A stretch of 64,000 nucleotides of DNA from Aeromonas australiensis (GTDB taxonomy: Bacteria > Pseudomonadota > Gammaproteobacteria > Enterobacterales > Aeromonadaceae), in the NCBI RefSeq assembly GCF_000819725.1, contig NZ_CDDH01000045.1:1-64000 (forward strand), written 5' to 3'. Shown piece after piece: positions 48,070 through 57,270 of this stretch; position 1 is the first letter of the stretch, and each line of letters begins with the position of its first letter. A program made the position numbers and the translations under genes. The notes below the pieces were generated by a model. The model was not told the DNA's origin. It ran no database searches and saw nothing but the letters and a program-made list of their open reading frames with translations.

Positions 48070-48870
48070 TCAGGGCCGGTAGTTGCCGCGTTTGAGCTGA
48101 GCGACAATCTCGGCCGCCCTCACATCGTAGCCATCCTGCTCGGTCTTGCTCAGGGAGTGATAGATACCAAAACGCTTGGCAGAAACCTCAGGTGCATCCT
48201 GAAACGACTCGCTCACCTTGCCCCACAGATAGGCCTGACCGTACTGCTTCTGGCCCATATAGAGGGTGCTGAGGGAGGTGAATATACGGCTGTTGATCTT
48301 CTCCCCTTTACGATACAGAGCAAGTCCGTGCTGCAGGATAGAGATGGCTTTTTCAGGATCGCTCTTGGCATACATGCCGCCGAGCGCCAGCTGCAGCTCG
48401 GGCTCATCGAGTACCGGCTGCCCTTCCAGCGCCAGGAACTGCTGACGGGCAGCTTCATTGGTGTTGTTGGTCCAGTGCCAGAGCAGCAAGTAAGGATCTT
48501 GAGAGTTACGGGTCGCCGCACCAAGCTGGGCCAACTGCTCGCTAGCCGCCATCATGCCTTCCACTCTGGGGTTTTTACGCTCGTTGGCCCTCTTGTACTC
48601 TATGCTGGTGGAACGCTCGGCACACTTTAGATAGTGTTCCAGATTGCGTATCAATTCAAACTTGCGTCTGTCCGTCCCCTCTTCCTGCAAATAGAAACGG
48701 CTGCGGATCACATCGGTACGCTCATAACGACACCAGCCATCGTCCACCAGATCCTGACAGAGAGCCGGGCTATTGGCACAAATGTTGAGAAGCCTGTCAT
48801 CGTTGCAAGCAGTCAGCATGAAGCCGCAGGGAAGCATGAACAGTAAGGTACGCAGTGGCAAAAGAGTCAT
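48070..48870 (-). CDS. DUF2989 family lipoprotein
   Basis: A 266-residue lipoprotein. The signal has the lipobox FMLTAC, with lipidation at Cys22. The mature part is helical, with conserved CQDLVDDGWCRYERTDVI and a set of Leu/Ala-rich helices resembling TPR/Sel1-like repeats around AISILQHGLALYRKGEK. It is a gammaproteobacterial family of unknown function, found in Vibrio and Shewanella relatives. It is followed by a NUDIX gene and divergent from the GAPDH gene across a 199-bp AT-rich region. Confidence 0.83.
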   Translation of the reverse strand: MTLLPLRTLLFMLPCGFMLTACNDDRLLNICANSPALCQDLVDDGWCRYERTDVIRSRFYLQEEGTDRRKFELIRNLEHYLKCAERSTSIEYKRANERKNPRVEGMMAASEQLAQLGAATRNSQDPYLLLWHWTNNTNEAARQQFLALEGQPVLDEPELQLALGGMYAKSDPEKAISILQHGLALYRKGEKINSRIFTSLSTLYMGQKQYGQAYLWGKVSESFQDAPEVSAKRFGIYHSLSKTEQDGYDVRAAEIVAQLKRGNYRP

Positions 48871-49069
48871 AATTTACATCTTGTTGATAACAACCAATAC
48901 CCCTTGCAACCACCACCGGCTAGCAAGCAAGCTACATATCCATTACAATGCGCGCGCCATATAAGGTCGCGATTGCAGAATAATATAACGAAATATAGAC
49001 CCCTACACTGATCTGCATTCGACGAATTTCGATGTTTGCCCCAACAACGTGAAATAAAGGATCTGGTCA

Positions 49070-50503
49070 ATGACCCACGAGCACTACTTGCAGGCGTGGC
49101 AGGAGAGCCAGGCGCTCGCCGAAGCCATGCAGCCCTTGATAGGTCGCCTCTACCGACAACAAGGGATCGAGATCACCCTCTTCGGACGTCCGCTGCAAAA
49201 CGCCTCTACCATCGATATCCTGAAAGCCCACCGGGTCGTCCGCCGCCACCAGGGCGCCCCCCTACCCATTCAGCAGAGCTTCTCCCTGCTGCAAGCTATT
49301 GTTGCCCTCAAACCCACCGCCGCCGAGATTGACCTTGGCAAGCTGGCCGTCAGCTACTGGCAGGACCATCAGGATGAGGCGGGGATCGAGGACTACCTGC
49401 AAGCCAGACTGGCACCGGCTTTGGGCCGCAGCCAGATGCCACAGCCAACCGACGTGGTGCTCTACGGCTTTGGCCGTATCGGCCGCCTGCTGGCCCGCCT
49501 GCTGATCGAGCGCACCGGCGCCGCCAATCCGCTGCGGCTGCGTGCCATCGTGGTACGCGGCGGTCGCGAAGGCGATCTGGAAAAACGCGCCAGCCTGCTG
49601 CGCCGCGACTCGGTGCATGGCCCCTTCAACGGATCCATCGAGGTGGATGTGGATCGTAGTGCCATCATCGCCAACGGCACCTTCATTCAGGTGATCTACG
49701 CCAACAGCCCGGCCGACATTGACTACACCGCCTACGGCATTCACGATGCCCTGATCGTTGACAACACCGGCGTCTGGCGCGACGAAGCAGGTCTCTCCGA
49801 GCACCTGAAAGCGCGTGGTACCGGCAAGGTATTGCTGACCGCCCCGGGCAAGGGGGAGATGAAAAACGTTGTGTTCGGGGTCAACCATGAGGTGATAGGC
49901 CCGGATGACAAGATAGTCTCCGCTGCCTCCTGCACCACCAATGCCATCACCCCGGTGCTCAAGGTGATGCAGGAGAAATACGGCATCCGCCACGGCCACG
50001 TCGAAACCGTCCACTCCTACACCAACGACCAGAACCTCATCGACAATTACCACAAGGGCGAGCGGCGCGGTCGCAGCGCAGCCCTCAACATGGTGATGAC
50101 CAGCACCGGCGCCGCCAAGGCGGTGGCCAAAGCACTGCCCGAGCTCAAGGGCAAGCTGACCGGCAACGCCATTCGGGTGCCGACCCCCAACGTGTCGCTG
50201 GCGATTCTCAACCTGTCGCTGGAGCAGGCCACCGATCGGGAGAGCCTCAACGCCTATCTGCAGCAGATGGCGCTGAGCTCGGCCCTCCATCGCCAGATCG
50301 ACTTCAGTGCCAGCACCGAGCTGGTCTCCTCCGACATGGTGGGTTCCCGTTATGCAGGCATCGTCGACTCCCAGGCGACCATCGCCGAGGGGGATCACTG
50401 CGTGCTCTACGTATGGTATGACAACGAGTTCGGGTACAGTTGTCAGGTAGTACGGGTAATGGAGCAGATGGCTGGCGTAGTCCGCCAGGATCTGCCGGGC
50501 TGA
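49070..50503 (+). CDS. Long-form glyceraldehyde-3-phosphate dehydrogenase
   Basis: A 477-residue GAPDH, about 140 residues longer than GapA because of an N-terminal extension of about 127 residues. The Rossmann motif starts LYGFGRIGRLLARLL near residue 130, the catalytic loop is SAASCTTNAITP with Cys288, and the end has YVWYDNEFGYSCQVVRVME. The extension is helical (LAEAMQPLIGRLYRQQGIE, AVSYWQDHQDEAGIEDYLQARL) and has no recognised domain. Similar long GAPDHs occur in Vibrio and Shewanella relatives, and their metabolic role is less clear than GapA's. It is upstream of yeaC. Confidence 0.88.
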   Translation: MTHEHYLQAWQESQALAEAMQPLIGRLYRQQGIEITLFGRPLQNASTIDILKAHRVVRRHQGAPLPIQQSFSLLQAIVALKPTAAEIDLGKLAVSYWQDHQDEAGIEDYLQARLAPALGRSQMPQPTDVVLYGFGRIGRLLARLLIERTGAANPLRLRAIVVRGGREGDLEKRASLLRRDSVHGPFNGSIEVDVDRSAIIANGTFIQVIYANSPADIDYTAYGIHDALIVDNTGVWRDEAGLSEHLKARGTGKVLLTAPGKGEMKNVVFGVNHEVIGPDDKIVSAASCTTNAITPVLKVMQEKYGIRHGHVETVHSYTNDQNLIDNYHKGERRGRSAALNMVMTSTGAAKAVAKALPELKGKLTGNAIRVPTPNVSLAILNLSLEQATDRESLNAYLQQMALSSALHRQIDFSASTELVSSDMVGSRYAGIVDSQATIAEGDHCVLYVWYDNEFGYSCQVVRVMEQMAGVVRQDLPG

Positions 50504-50543
50504 CCCCGAAGTTTATTGCTCAATAGTTCAAGGAGAAGGCCGG

Positions 50544-50852
50544 ATGCCGTTTCAACAGGGTGAGTTTCAACAGGCCATCAGACTGATGCCCAAAGAAGTG
50601 TACGAGCGGCTCAAGACCGCGGTCGAGCTGGGCAAGTGGCCCGATGGCAAGCCCCTCACCGAGGAGCAGAAGGCCACCTCCCTGCAAGCCGTGATGGCCT
50701 GGCAGGCGATGCACCTCGAGAACCCCGAGCACATGAACATCGGCCGTGACGGCGAGATCGTGATGAAGAGCAAGAGCGAGCTCAAGCGGCTGTTTCGCGA
50801 TGAGAGTCTGCCGGTGGAGGAAGAGATAGTGCGAGTCAATCTCAACCACTGA
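50544..50852 (+). CDS. yeaC: YeaC family protein (DUF1315)
   Basis: A 102-residue acidic helical protein. The family signature is MPKEVYERLKTAVELGKWPDG and the central AVMAWQAMHLENPEHMN. Function unknown. It lies 40 bp after the GAPDH gene on the same strand, and converges on ansA. Confidence 0.88.
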   Translation: MPFQQGEFQQAIRLMPKEVYERLKTAVELGKWPDGKPLTEEQKATSLQAVMAWQAMHLENPEHMNIGRDGEIVMKSKSELKRLFRDESLPVEEEIVRVNLNH

Positions 50853-50911
50853 GACCTCTCGCCATCCCGTCTCACGGCGGCCAATCGCACAGCAATAGCA
50901 CAATAAATTGC

Positions 50912-50944
50912 AAAGAGGGGAGCCATGATGGCTCCCCTCTTTTG
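50912..50944. terminator. Terminator after yeaC
   Basis: AAAGAGGGGAGCC pairs with GGCTCCCCTCTTT around ATGAT, followed by TTG. The next 190 bp up to ansA contain a dispersed CCCTCTCCC...GAGAGGGTTAGGATGAGGG element. Confidence 0.85.
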
Positions 50945-50960
50945 CTCTCTCTACCGGGTA

Positions 50961-51125
50961 AAGCATCCCCCTCATCACCAACCCTTCTCCCGCCAGGGTA
51001 GAAGGGGGCAGGCTCGCAGCGGCGAACAGTAAGCGGGCCACCTGCCGACGATTTTCATGGCAAGCATCAGGGCCCACAGCACCTCGATCTATCCCCTCTC
51101 CCGCTGAGAGAGGGTTAGGATGAGG
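50961..51125. repeat. Dispersed CCCTCTCCC/GAGGGTTAGGATGAGGG element
   Basis: CCCCTCATCACCAACCCTTC (from about 50968) and CTCTCCCGCTGAGAGAGGGT then TAGGATGAGGG (from about 51096) are the ends of a common proteobacterial intergenic repeat. The unit sits between yeaC and ansA with no gene inside. Confidence 0.45.
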
Positions 51126-51135
51126 GCCGTAACGC

Positions 51136-52143
51136 TCAGGGGGTCAACTCACCACGCAGCGACTGCTGCATCAGTTCGCGGATGCGCGGCGCCGGCAGAT
51201 CCTGACTCAGCAGGAAGTGTAGCTTGGTGAGCGCTGCCTCGGCGGTCATGTCAAAGCCCGAGATGACGCCCGCACGGGAGAGCGCATTGCCGGTGGCATA
51301 GCCTCCCATGTTGACCTTGCCGTGCAGGCACTGGCTCAGATTGACGATGATAACGCCACGGGCGGATGCCTCGGAGAGCAGCGCCAGCATGGCCGGATTC
51401 TGTGGCGCGTTGCCCACCCCGAACGAGAGCAGGATCAGCGCCCGTACCGGCTGCTGCAGGATGTTCGCTATCACCTCCGCCGAAATCCCCGGGTAGAGGG
51501 TCACCACGCCGATGGGCTGGGGGGTGATGTCGTGCAGCACCAGCGGTCGCTCGGAGGGCACACCCAGCTCACCCGCTTCCAGCGAGATGGCGATCCCGGC
51601 ATTGAGCAGCGGCGGATAGTTGGGGGAATCGAAGGCATGGAAGCCGTCGGCGTGTACCTTCTTGCTGCGGTTACCGCGATAGAGCTGGTTGTTGAAGAAC
51701 AGCGTCACCTCGTGGATCGGGTAGTTGGCCGCGATATAGAGAGCATTGAGCAGGTTCTGCTGACCGTCCGAGCGCAGCTCGGCGAGCGGGATCTGGGAGC
51801 CGGTGATGATCACCGGCTTGTGCAGATCTTCGAGCATGAAAGAGAGTGCCGAGGCGGTGAACGACATGGTGTCAGTGCCGTGCAGGATCACAAAGCCATC
51901 ATATTTCTCGTAGTTGTCGCGAATATCTTCGGCGATGCGCTGCCAATCCGCCGGGGTCATGTCGGAGGAGTCGATGAGGGGCGCATATTCGTGGATATGG
52001 TAGTCCGGCATCTCGGGACGATGGAACTCGGGCATCCGCGCCAGACAGTCTTCCATAAAGCCCGCCATCGGCACATAGCCGTGATCGGAACGTTGCATCC
52101 CTATGGTGCCGCCTGTGTAGGCGATGTAGATAGACTTCTTCAC
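51136..52143 (-). CDS. ansA: Type I (cytoplasmic) asparaginase
   Basis: A 335-residue L-asparaginase I, which hydrolyses asparagine to aspartate and ammonia in the cytoplasm. The two nucleophilic threonine motifs are IAYTGGTIGMQ and VILHGTDTMSFTA, and the Lys comes later in LSFML-type segments. No signal peptide, which separates it from AnsB. The start is GTG (52141-52143), with AGGAG eight bases ahead; in-frame codons before it have no homology. Confidence 0.94.
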   Translation of the reverse strand: MKKSIYIAYTGGTIGMQRSDHGYVPMAGFMEDCLARMPEFHRPEMPDYHIHEYAPLIDSSDMTPADWQRIAEDIRDNYEKYDGFVILHGTDTMSFTASALSFMLEDLHKPVIITGSQIPLAELRSDGQQNLLNALYIAANYPIHEVTLFFNNQLYRGNRSKKVHADGFHAFDSPNYPPLLNAGIAISLEAGELGVPSERPLVLHDITPQPIGVVTLYPGISAEVIANILQQPVRALILLSFGVGNAPQNPAMLALLSEASARGVIIVNLSQCLHGKVNMGGYATGNALSRAGVISGFDMTAEAALTKLHFLLSQDLPAPRIRELMQQSLRGELTP

Positions 52144-52590
52144 ACCCTCTCCTCTTGATGAAGTGAACGCCACTGGAACAAATGAGCCAACTCGGGGTAC
52201 CACAATGTCAACACCCGCCAGCGCCTCTGCATGCAGCGGAAACCGGCGGATTATAGAGACTAGCGTCCTAAATGACAGCCGTTCCCTATCCTCTTTTTGA
52301 CTTTTCCACCCCCCACTATCATGGTGTTAAATTTCACAACAGGATAATAAAACAAGCATTAATACGACAAAGTTGGCATTTAACGATGCTTTTTGCTACA
52401 ATCCGCCCGATTTTTCGTAAATCTCATCTGGATACCTGAGCATTTCAGGCCCGCACAAGCCCCATTTTTCCTGGGGCGGGGAAAGGCTTCCCCTTCTTTG
52501 TTGGCGCATTAGCCACCCTGGTTTTTATCCCGGCTGAATCTGTGAGTCTTCATCAACAGAAGACACAGCCAATCAACATGGGAGTACTGA
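52144..52590. promoter_or_regulatory. 447-bp intergenic region holding the gltS promoter and structured leader
   Basis: No gene is seen. TTGGCA (52373-52378), an 18-bp spacer and TACAAT (52397-52402) form a good sigma70 promoter, giving a gltS leader of about 180 nt. The leader has two adjoining hairpins, GCCCCA/TGGGGC (52459-52477) and GGGGAA/TTCCCC (52478-52493). The second is followed by TTCTTTG, which resembles an attenuator. No known riboswitch consensus is recognised. Confidence 0.6.
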
Positions 52591-53790
52591 ATGTTACAAC
52601 TTGATTCCTACGCAACGCTGGTCGCTGCCACTCTGGTATTGCTGCTTGGCCGGGTGCTGGTCACCCGGGTCGGGCTGCTGCGTACCTTCAACATCCCCAA
52701 GCCGGTCGCTGGCGGTCTGGTGGTAGCCCTAATCCTGCTGCTGTTACGCTCCACCATGCAGGTCGAACTACAGTTTGATACCACGCTGCAAACCCCACTG
52801 ATGCTGGCTTTCTTCGCCTCCATCGGCCTCTCTGCCGATCTGGGCAGCCTCAAACGCGGCGGCAAGGCGGTGGTTACCTTCCTGATGGTGGTCACCGGCC
52901 TGCTGCTGGTGCAGAACAGTCTGGGTGTCGGTCTGGCGACCCTGCTCGGTCTGGATCCCCACATGGGGCTGCTGGCTGGCTCCATCACCCTCTCCGGCGG
53001 CCACGGTACCGGTGCGGCCTGGAGCAGCATCTTCTCGGAAAAATACGGGGTGCAATCGGCGGCCGAGCTGGCCATCGCCTGCGCCACCTTCGGCCTGGTG
53101 CTGGGGGGATTGATCGGGGGACCGGTAGCCCGCTATCTCGTGAAGAAGGTGCAGGTGCCCGGTGAAGAACACAACCGGGATGATGCCCCCCAAGGCTTCG
53201 AGATGCCCGATATGGAGCGCCCACTCACACCGTTCAGCCTGATTGAGACACTGGCGCTGATCGCCATCAGTCTCAAGGGGGGGGAGATGCTCTCTGCCTA
53301 CCTGAAGGGCAGTGCCCTGGAACTGCCCGTCTTTGTCTGCGTGCTGTTTGTCGGCGTACTGCTGCGCAACCTGCTGACCCTGCTCGACTGGCACGAGGTG
53401 AGCGATCGCGAAGTGGCCCTGCTCGGCAACGTCAGTCTGTCGCTGTTCCTCGCAATGGCACTGATGAGCCTGAAACTCTGGGATCTGGCCAGTCTGGCGC
53501 TGCCCATCTTCATCTTGCTGGCCGCCCAGACGCTTGCCATGGCGCTCTACGCCGTGCTGGTCACCTTCCGGGTCATGGGGAAAAACTATGACGCCGCCGT
53601 GCTGGCTGCGGGACACTGCGGCTTTGGCCTTGGCGCAACCCCCACGGCGATTGCCAATATGCAGGCCATCACCCAGCGCTTTGGCCCCTCCCACCTGGCG
53701 TTTCTGGTGGTGCCCATGGTGGGTGCCTTCTTTATCGACATTATCAACGCCATGGTGATCAAGCTGTTTATGGCAATGCCGTTCCTCTAA
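52591..53790 (+). CDS. gltS: Sodium/glutamate symporter
   Basis: A 399-residue sodium-driven glutamate transporter with about ten membrane helices in two halves. The two pore-loop motifs are SGGHGTGAAWSSIF and, near the end, GHCGFGLGATPTAIANM, which form the substrate path. A hydrophilic loop falls near residues 190-215. It is preceded by a structured leader and ends at a terminator at 53817-53845. Confidence 0.96.
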   Translation: MLQLDSYATLVAATLVLLLGRVLVTRVGLLRTFNIPKPVAGGLVVALILLLLRSTMQVELQFDTTLQTPLMLAFFASIGLSADLGSLKRGGKAVVTFLMVVTGLLLVQNSLGVGLATLLGLDPHMGLLAGSITLSGGHGTGAAWSSIFSEKYGVQSAAELAIACATFGLVLGGLIGGPVARYLVKKVQVPGEEHNRDDAPQGFEMPDMERPLTPFSLIETLALIAISLKGGEMLSAYLKGSALELPVFVCVLFVGVLLRNLLTLLDWHEVSDREVALLGNVSLSLFLAMALMSLKLWDLASLALPIFILLAAQTLAMALYAVLVTFRVMGKNYDAAVLAAGHCGFGLGATPTAIANMQAITQRFGPSHLAFLVVPMVGAFFIDIINAMVIKLFMAMPFL

Positions 53791-53816
53791 TTCCCTTCCG
53801 TCAGACGTATATGATC

Positions 53817-53845
53817 AGAGCCCACCTTTCGGTGGGCTCTTTGTT
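53817..53845 (+). terminator. Terminator of gltS
   Basis: AGAGCCCACC pairs with GGTGGGCTCT around TTTC and is followed by TTGTTTGTT. Confidence 0.9.
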
Positions 53846-53958
53846 TGTTATCGACTCGCCAGCTGACGCAGGCAGAGCCGGGCTCGTATCCGCCATCAAG
53901 GTGACCCGCGAGCAACCTAGACAGCCCGAAATCACCAAGCCCGCATTTCCCCGAACAA

Positions 53959-53993
53959 CAAAAAGCCCCGCGCTCGACAGAGGGCGGGGCTTG
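53959..53993 (-). terminator. Terminator of the chemoreceptor gene
   Basis: On the minus strand AAGCCCCGCCCTC pairs with GAGCGCGGGGCTT with one mismatch, and TTTTTGTTG follows. It ends the chemoreceptor transcript. Confidence 0.8.
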
Positions 53994-54027
53994 TTTATGT
54001 CAGCCCGAACAGGCCGTGAGTTGCACC

Positions 54028-55902
54028 TTACAGGATAAAGGTCGACACCTGCTGGTTCAGGTCAGCAGCACGCCCTTTGAGGCTGTGGGCCTGATCCAGA
54101 TCGCGCATGGCGGCGGCGGTGATCTCGTCACTCACATCCTTGATGGCTGTGGTGTTTTGGGTGATTTCGCCGGTCACCTGGGTCTGCTCCTCAGCGGCGG
54201 TGGCGATCTGGCCCGCCATGTCGGAGATGAGGGAGATGGCGCTGGTGATCTCTTCCAGTGCGCGCACTGCCTGATCCGCATCCTGCACGCTGTTGTCCGC
54301 CAGCCCCTGACTGGTCTGCATCAGGCTCACCGCACGGGCAGTGGTCTGCTGCAGGGTCTCGATAGTGGACTGGATCTGCTGGGTAGAGTCCTGGGTACGG
54401 CGCGACAGTACCCGCACCTCATCGGCCACCACCGCAAAACCACGCCCCTGCTCACCGGCACGGGCCGCTTCAATGGCTGCGTTCAGCGCCAGCAGGTTGG
54501 TCTGCTCGGCAATCCCCTGAATGGTGGAGAGGATGCTGGTGATGGCCTGCGCGTGGCGGCTCAGCTCGCCGATCACTTCGGTCGCCTGGCCTACCTCTTC
54601 AGCCAGACCATTAATGGACTGACGGGTCTTGTTGACCAGCATCTTGCCCTGCTCACTGCTCTGGGCAGATTGCTGGGCGGCGGCCGCAGTGTTCTCGGCG
54701 TTGCCGGCGATCTCCATGGTAGCGCTCGCCATCTCGGTGACCGCAGTGGCGACCATGGTCACCTCTTGCTGCTGACGCTGCAGCTCGTCTACCGCGGCCT
54801 GGTTGGTCACCAGACTGCGCTCGGCATCAGCATTCAACTCATTGGCCAGCTGACGGATATTGCCAATCAACTGATGCTGACTGCCAACAAAACGGTTAAA
54901 GCTGCGAGCAAGCTGGCCCACTTCGTCGTTGGCGTCGATCTTGATGCGCTGGGTCAGATCGCCGTTACCATCGGCAATGCGGGCCAGTGCCTGGGAGACC
55001 TTGGTTAGCGGGCCAAGCAGCATGCTGACCAGCCAGGAGATAGCGAGAATGCTGCCCACCAGCACCAGCACTGCAATCCCCAACTGGGTCATTAACAGGG
55101 AGGAGAGCGGAGCGTTGAGAGCATCCTTGTCGAGTACCAGCAACAATTCCCAATCGGTATTGGGTACATCTACCGCCCACAACAGCTTGTCACGCCCTTC
55201 ATTATCGAAGTAGATCGGCACCAGCCCCTGGCTTGCCTTGCTCTGATCGATCAGGGCATTGGTCAGATCGTTGTCGATCTCGGTGGCCGGCTTCATCGCC
55301 TTGGCGGCATCCTTGTAGGCGATGACGGTGCCATCCTTGTGCATCATGATGGCGAAGCCGTCAGCCGGCAGTTTCATCTTGGTGACGTCTTCCACCAGCG
55401 AGGCGATGGAGAGGTCACCACCGACTACCCCGCCAGAAACCGGCTGGGCCAGGGTCACCACCATGATGTTGTAGGCGACATCAAGATAGGGTTTGGTCAC
55501 GATAAGCCCCCCCTTGCCCATCGCCTCCTGATACCAGCCACGGGAACGCGGATCATAACCAGTGCGGTTGATGGAGGGATCCGAGTCGTGCATCTTGCCG
55601 CTGCTCTCACCGAAATAGGTGAGCTGGAAACGGCCGGAAACCTGGGCCTGCTGCAGGGCGTCGAGGGGCTCGGCACCGGCCTTGTTGCCGAGCGCCTGAA
55701 TGACGTCGCGACGGGCTGCGAGCCAATCGCTGACACGCTCGGCCTGCTGGGTACCCAGCCGTTGCAACTGCTCCTGGCTGCCTTGCAGCAACATGGACTT
55801 CTGGCTGCTATAGCTCTGCCAGGAGAGCAACAAAATCACCAACGAAAGGGCGATCACCACTGACAACAGTATCTTCTGCTTGAGTGACAGGTTTTTCATC
55901 AT
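54028..55902 (-). CDS. Methyl-accepting chemotaxis protein with Cache sensor
   Basis: A 624-residue chemoreceptor. TM1 is at about residues 12-30. A periplasmic dCache-like sensor spans about 35-275 with [23 protein letters not shown], a signature of the ligand pocket. TM2 is at about 282-304, then a HAMP domain and a cytoplasmic signalling hairpin. The tip sequence [34 protein letters not shown] is the CheA/CheW-binding site. No CheR/CheB pentapeptide tether is visible at the C-terminus. Ligand unknown. A GCCCCGATAG-like FliA -10 lies about 120 bp upstream, so flagellar control is possible. ATG at 55902 or 55899 are both usable. Confidence 0.95.
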   Translation of the reverse strand: MMKNLSLKQKILLSVVIALSLVILLLSWQSYSSQKSMLLQGSQEQLQRLGTQQAERVSDWLAARRDVIQALGNKAGAEPLDALQQAQVSGRFQLTYFGESSGKMHDSDPSINRTGYDPRSRGWYQEAMGKGGLIVTKPYLDVAYNIMVVTLAQPVSGGVVGGDLSIASLVEDVTKMKLPADGFAIMMHKDGTVIAYKDAAKAMKPATEIDNDLTNALIDQSKASQGLVPIYFDNEGRDKLLWAVDVPNTDWELLLVLDKDALNAPLSSLLMTQLGIAVLVLVGSILAISWLVSMLLGPLTKVSQALARIADGNGDLTQRIKIDANDEVGQLARSFNRFVGSQHQLIGNIRQLANELNADAERSLVTNQAAVDELQRQQQEVTMVATAVTEMASATMEIAGNAENTAAAAQQSAQSSEQGKMLVNKTRQSINGLAEEVGQATEVIGELSRHAQAITSILSTIQGIAEQTNLLALNAAIEAARAGEQGRGFAVVADEVRVLSRRTQDSTQQIQSTIETLQQTTARAVSLMQTSQGLADNSVQDADQAVRALEEITSAISLISDMAGQIATAAEEQTQVTGEITQNTTAIKDVSDEITAAAMRDLDQAHSLKGRAADLNQQVSTFIL

Positions 55903-56155
55903 GGGTTCTTCTTATTGAGGTGAGGAGCGGGTTTTTCCCTAAATTGCACAACACTACACGTAGTCATTAGCGACCCGAATGCCCAAAACTGAACCTGAAA
56001 ATGAGTCTGCGGGCGATATTTTCTATCGGGGCAGGAAAAAGTACACAATAAATTGACCACACAGGGCGCGCAAACCAAGGCAACCCTGTTTATTCCTTCC
56101 ACAATTGGCTAGAATATCCCGTTTTCAAGTCACATCGACCCTGAGAGTTTTCACG

Positions 56156-57254
56156 ATGTTCGAAGTTAATCCCGTATTAAATAAACTTAAGGAGCTGTCT
56201 GAGCGGACCGAGCTTCTTAGGGGGTACCTTTGACTATGACGCCAAGAAAGAGCGTCTAGAAGAGGTCAACGCCGAGCTGGAACAGCCGGATGTATGGAAT
56301 GAACCCGAGCGCGCACAGGCGCTGGGCAAAGAGCGCGTCGCGCTGGAAAACGTGGTCGGCACCATCGACACCCTGACCCAGGGCGTGGATGACGTCGAGA
56401 TGCTAGTGAGCCTGGCGGTGGAAGGGGAAGACGAAGAGACCTTCAACGAAGCCATCGCCGAATCCGAACAGCTGGAAGCCAAGCTGGTGGATCTCGAGTT
56501 CCGCCGCATGTTCTCCGGTCAGCACGACGGCTCCGACTGCTATATCGACATCCAGTCCGGCTCCGGTGGTACCGAAGCCCAGGATTGGGCCAACATGGTA
56601 CTGCGCATGTACCTGCGCTGGGGCGATGCACATGGTTACAAGCCCGAGCTGATTGAATGCTCCGAAGGCGACGTAGCTGGCATCAAATCCGCCACCATCA
56701 AGTTCACCGGCGAATATGCGTTCGGCTGGCTGCGCACCGAAACCGGCGTGCACCGTCTGGTTCGCAAATCGCCGTTCGATTCCGGTGGCCGCCGTCACAC
56801 CTCCTTCTGTTCTGTGTTTGTCTACCCCGAGATCGACGACGATATCGAAATCGATATCAACCCGGCGGACTTGCGGATCGACGTCTACCGCGCCTCCGGT
56901 GCCGGTGGTCAGCACGTTAACCGTACTGAATCCGCGGTACGTATTACCCACGTCCCGACCGGTGTCGTGGTACAGTGCCAGAACGACCGTTCCCAGCACA
57001 AAAACAAAGATCAGTGTATGAAGCAGCTGAAAGCCAAGCTCTACGAGCTGGAAATGCAGAAGCAAAACGCTGAGAAACAAGCCCTGGAAGAGACCAAGTC
57101 TGATATCGGTTGGGGCAGCCAGATCCGTTCCTATGTGCTGGATGACTCCCGTATCAAGGATCTGCGCACCGGCGTCGAAACCCGTAATACTCAATCGGTG
57201 CTCGACGGTGACTTGGACAAGTTTATCGAAGCCAGCCTGAAATCAGGTCTGTAA
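56156..57254 (+). CDS. prfB: Peptide chain release factor 2, with programmed +1 frameshift
   Basis: A 365-residue RF2 that ends translation at UAA and UGA. Codons 1-25 run from ATG 56156 to an in-frame TGA at 56231-56233. Full-length protein needs a +1 shift at CTT-TGA, after which reading continues [13 protein letters not shown] to 57254. An internal Shine-Dalgarno-like AGGGGG precedes the slippery CTT by the usual three bases. The anticodon-like SPF (VRKSPFDSG) and GGQ (residues 250-252) are intact. Residue 246 is Ala, not the Thr of E. coli K-12. lysS follows, as in E. coli. Confidence 0.98.
56218..56234 (+). other. RF2 autoregulatory recoding site
   Basis: AGGGGGTACCTTTGAC contains the SD-like stimulator, the slippery CTT and the in-frame TGA. 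When RF2 is scarce the ribosome pauses at UGA and shifts to +1, raising RF2 synthesis. Here the spacer codon is TAC where E. coli has TAT. Confidence 0.95.
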
Positions 57255-57270
57255 ACAAGCAGGAATCACC

